Shown in pieces: positions 6,624 through 7,538 of a DNA stretch of 7,538 nt; within the stretch, counting starts at the first letter, position 1, and the number at the start of each line of letters is the position of its first letter. A program made the position numbers and the translations under genes. The notes under the pieces were generated by a model. That model was given only the letters and a program-made list of their open reading frames with translations, was not told the DNA's origin and ran no database searches. The stretch is from Actinomycetota bacterium. Its GTDB lineage: Bacteria > Actinomycetota > Actinomycetes > Nanopelagicales > Nanopelagicaceae. Location: the NCBI GenBank assembly GCA_947490605.1, contig CANLHE010000032.1, forward strand, positions 1 through 7,538, written 5' to 3'.

Positions 6624-7334
6624 ATGAAGCGCAGTAAGAAATACAAGGCCGCCGCAGAAAAGATAAAGCTAGATAATCTTTATATGCCAGGTGAGGCTAT
6701 GAAGTTAGTAAAAGAGACTTCAACTGTTAAATATGACGCAACCGTTGATATTGCATTGTTTCTAGGTGTGGATCCAAAGAAAGCAGATCAAGCGATCCGC
6801 TCCACCGTTAACCTGCCACATGGAACTGGTAAGACTGCTCGCGTATTAGTTTTCGCAGGTGGTGAGCGAGCTGAAGAGGCACGCGCTGCTGGTGCTGACA
6901 TTGTTGGCGCAGATGAATTAATTGATGAAGTTTCAAAAGGTCGTCTTGATTACGACGCAGTTGTATCAACCCCTGAATTAATGGGAAAGGTTGGACGTCT
7001 TGGAAAGGTTCTTGGACCTCGCGGCTTGATGCCAAACCCAAAGACTGGAACTGTGACAACTAACGTTGCAAAAGCTGTAACTGATATTAAAGCTGGAAAG
7101 ATTGAGTTCCGAGTTGATAAGAACTCAAACCTTCACTTTGTAATCGGTAAAGTTTCATTTACTGCCGAGCAATTAGCGGAGAATTATGCTGCTGCAATTG
7201 AAGAGGTAATGCGCGCAAAGCCATCTTCTTCTAAAGGTAGATTTATTAAATCAGCAACTGTCTCTTCCACAATGAGCCCTGGCATCCAATTGGATACCTC
7301 AGTTGCTCGTGATGGTGGAGCCCAGATCCAATAA
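6624..7334 (+). CDS. rplA: 50S ribosomal protein uL1
   Basis: uL1 forms the mobile L1 stalk that moves E-site tRNA, and it is also a translational repressor of its own mRNA. At 236 residues it has normal bacterial length. The N-terminus [13 protein letters not shown] and [12 protein letters not shown] (59-70) belong to domain I. Domain II includes VLVFAGG and the family signature [20 protein letters not shown] (124-143). The return to domain I ([19 protein letters not shown], 158-176) completes the fold. A strong Shine-Dalgarno AGAGGAG (6612-6618) lies five bases before the ATG. Upstream are the putative L1-binding structure and a 10-bp hairpin, so autoregulation is likely. Downstream is a terminator-like hairpin. 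Confidence 0.98.
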   Translation: MKRSKKYKAAAEKIKLDNLYMPGEAMKLVKETSTVKYDATVDIALFLGVDPKKADQAIRSTVNLPHGTGKTARVLVFAGGERAEEARAAGADIVGADELIDEVSKGRLDYDAVVSTPELMGKVGRLGKVLGPRGLMPNPKTGTVTTNVAKAVTDIKAGKIEFRVDKNSNLHFVIGKVSFTAEQLAENYAAAIEEVMRAKPSSSKGRFIKSATVSSTMSPGIQLDTSVARDGGAQIQ

Positions 7335-7351
7335 ATATCTAATTTTGACTT

Positions 7352-7373
7352 GGGTAGGCCCAACCGCCTACCC
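7352..7373 (+). terminator. post-rplA hairpin, weak terminator or attenuator
   Basis: GGGTAGGC (7352-7359) pairs perfectly with GCCTACCC (7366-7373) around a CCAACC loop. The stem starts 17 bases after the rplA stop. The following bases, TTGGCTTATT, are only partly T-rich. Such hairpins with poor U-tracts are common in Actinobacteria. It could end or reduce transcription between rplK-rplA and the rplJ unit. Confidence 0.65.
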
Positions 7374-7385
7374 TTGGCTTATTCA

Positions 7386-7409
7386 GTCGAACTAAGAGAT
7401 TAGTAAGAC
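7386..7409 (+). promoter_or_regulatory. GAGA-tetraloop stem-loop between rplA and the L10 leader
   Basis: ACTAA (7391-7395) and TTAGT (7400-7404) close a GAGA tetraloop of the GNRA class. Outside it, GTC (7386-7388) pairs with GAC (7407-7409) across a GA/AA internal loop. The fold is small but orderly. It lies 6 bases before the conserved start of the L10 leader and may be an outer part of that leader. Function is unknown. Confidence 0.35.
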
Positions 7410-7415
7410 CGAAAA

Positions 7416-7538
7416 CCAAAGACTGCAGGTCTTTTAAAGTAAATCTTTAAAAGGTAATTGTTGAAAAACAACCAGCATAGGTGCCAACGACAACCTCGTG
7501 TGCATTTATGCGCCGGGGTTTTTCTTATTTAGAAAGGA
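7416..7538 (+). promoter_or_regulatory. L10-type ribosomal protein leader (rplJ leader)
   Basis: CCAAAGACTGCAGG (7416-7429) resembles the conserved opening of L10 leaders. It is followed by a perfect 9-bp stem CTTTTAAAG (7431-7439)/CTTTAAAAG (7445-7453) with loop TAAAT, extendable by two G-T pairs. A small GTTG/CAAC hairpin comes next, then CCAGCATAGGTGCC (7472-7485), whose GCA can pair back to TGC at 7424-7426. In this family the L10-L7/L12 complex binds the leader to hold down rplJ-rplL expression. An intrinsic terminator and then AGAAAGGA (7531-7538), a ribosome binding site, complete the region. The coding start of rplJ would lie just past the window, which is inferred. Confidence 0.75.
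7492..7523 (+). terminator. intrinsic terminator/attenuator in the L10 leader
   Basis: The arms AACCTCG-GTGCA (7492-7498, 7500-7504) and TGCGC-CGGGGTT (7509-7520) pair over 12 positions. T7499 is bulged, two pairs are G-T, and the loop is TTTA. The 3' arm runs straight into five T (7519-7523), then CTTATTT. This is a good intrinsic terminator. Since it sits immediately before a ribosome binding site, it most likely acts as a conditional attenuator for the following genes. Confidence 0.8.

Noticed and set aside
6808..7059. Minus-strand reading frame inside rplA
   Set aside because: The Gln/Leu-rich translation is the mirror of rplA coding sequence, with no independent support.
7345..7374. Promoter-like TTGACT with TACCCT 18 bases downstream after rplA
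   Set aside because: The -10 match falls inside the 3' arm of the post-rplA hairpin, which explains its conservation better. I could not support a separate rplJ promoter.

Overview
The window reads as a stretch of a low-GC actinobacterial chromosome. The order tRNA-Thr, tRNA-Met, rpmG, then murB, a reverse-strand aspartate aminotransferase, tRNA-Trp, secE, nusG, rplK, rplA and a leader for rplJ is the classic actinobacterial arrangement. The AT-rich base composition, very short spacers, overlapping stop codons and tRNAs without an encoded CCA end point to a streamlined actinobacterium. A freshwater acI/Nanopelagicales-type organism is my best guess, from recollection of gene order and protein style rather than any search.

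Layout. Positions 1-1388 hold the 3' part of a GT-B fold glycosyltransferase that is cut by the left window edge. Positions 1443-1624 hold tRNA-Thr(GGU) and tRNA-Met(CAU). A hairpin-rich spacer leads to rpmG (bL33, zinc-ribbon form), which is too short to stand out among long reading frames. A small family-2-like glycosyltransferase (1933-2619) and murB (2629-3651) follow, closely packed on the same strand. murB meets the convergent aminotransferase gene (3648-4862, minus strand) at a shared TTAA that supplies both stop codons. From a divergent intergenic region, tRNA-Trp(CCA) leads into secE-nusG-rplK-rplA, the protein export, transcription elongation and ribosomal stalk cluster. The right end holds a post-rplA hairpin, an L10-type leader and an intrinsic terminator. 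It ends in a purine-rich ribosome binding site for a gene, presumably rplJ, just outside the window.

How it works together. The right half is a growth-rate-linked translation and secretion cluster with RNA-level control. Between rplK and rplA there is a stem with an asymmetric internal loop that copies the L1-binding site of 23S rRNA, and a perfect 10-bp hairpin lies between it and the rplA ribosome binding site. Downstream of rplA, a terminator-like hairpin and an L10 leader with a terminator would separate and regulate L11-L1 versus L10-L7/L12 synthesis. The left half mixes tRNAs and rpmG with cell-envelope functions (two glycosyltransferases, MurB).

I see no mobile element, CRISPR array, toxin-antitoxin or defence system, and nothing that amounts to a new biological system. 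The points most worth following are the RNA structures and the glycosyltransferase sitting between rpmG and murB.
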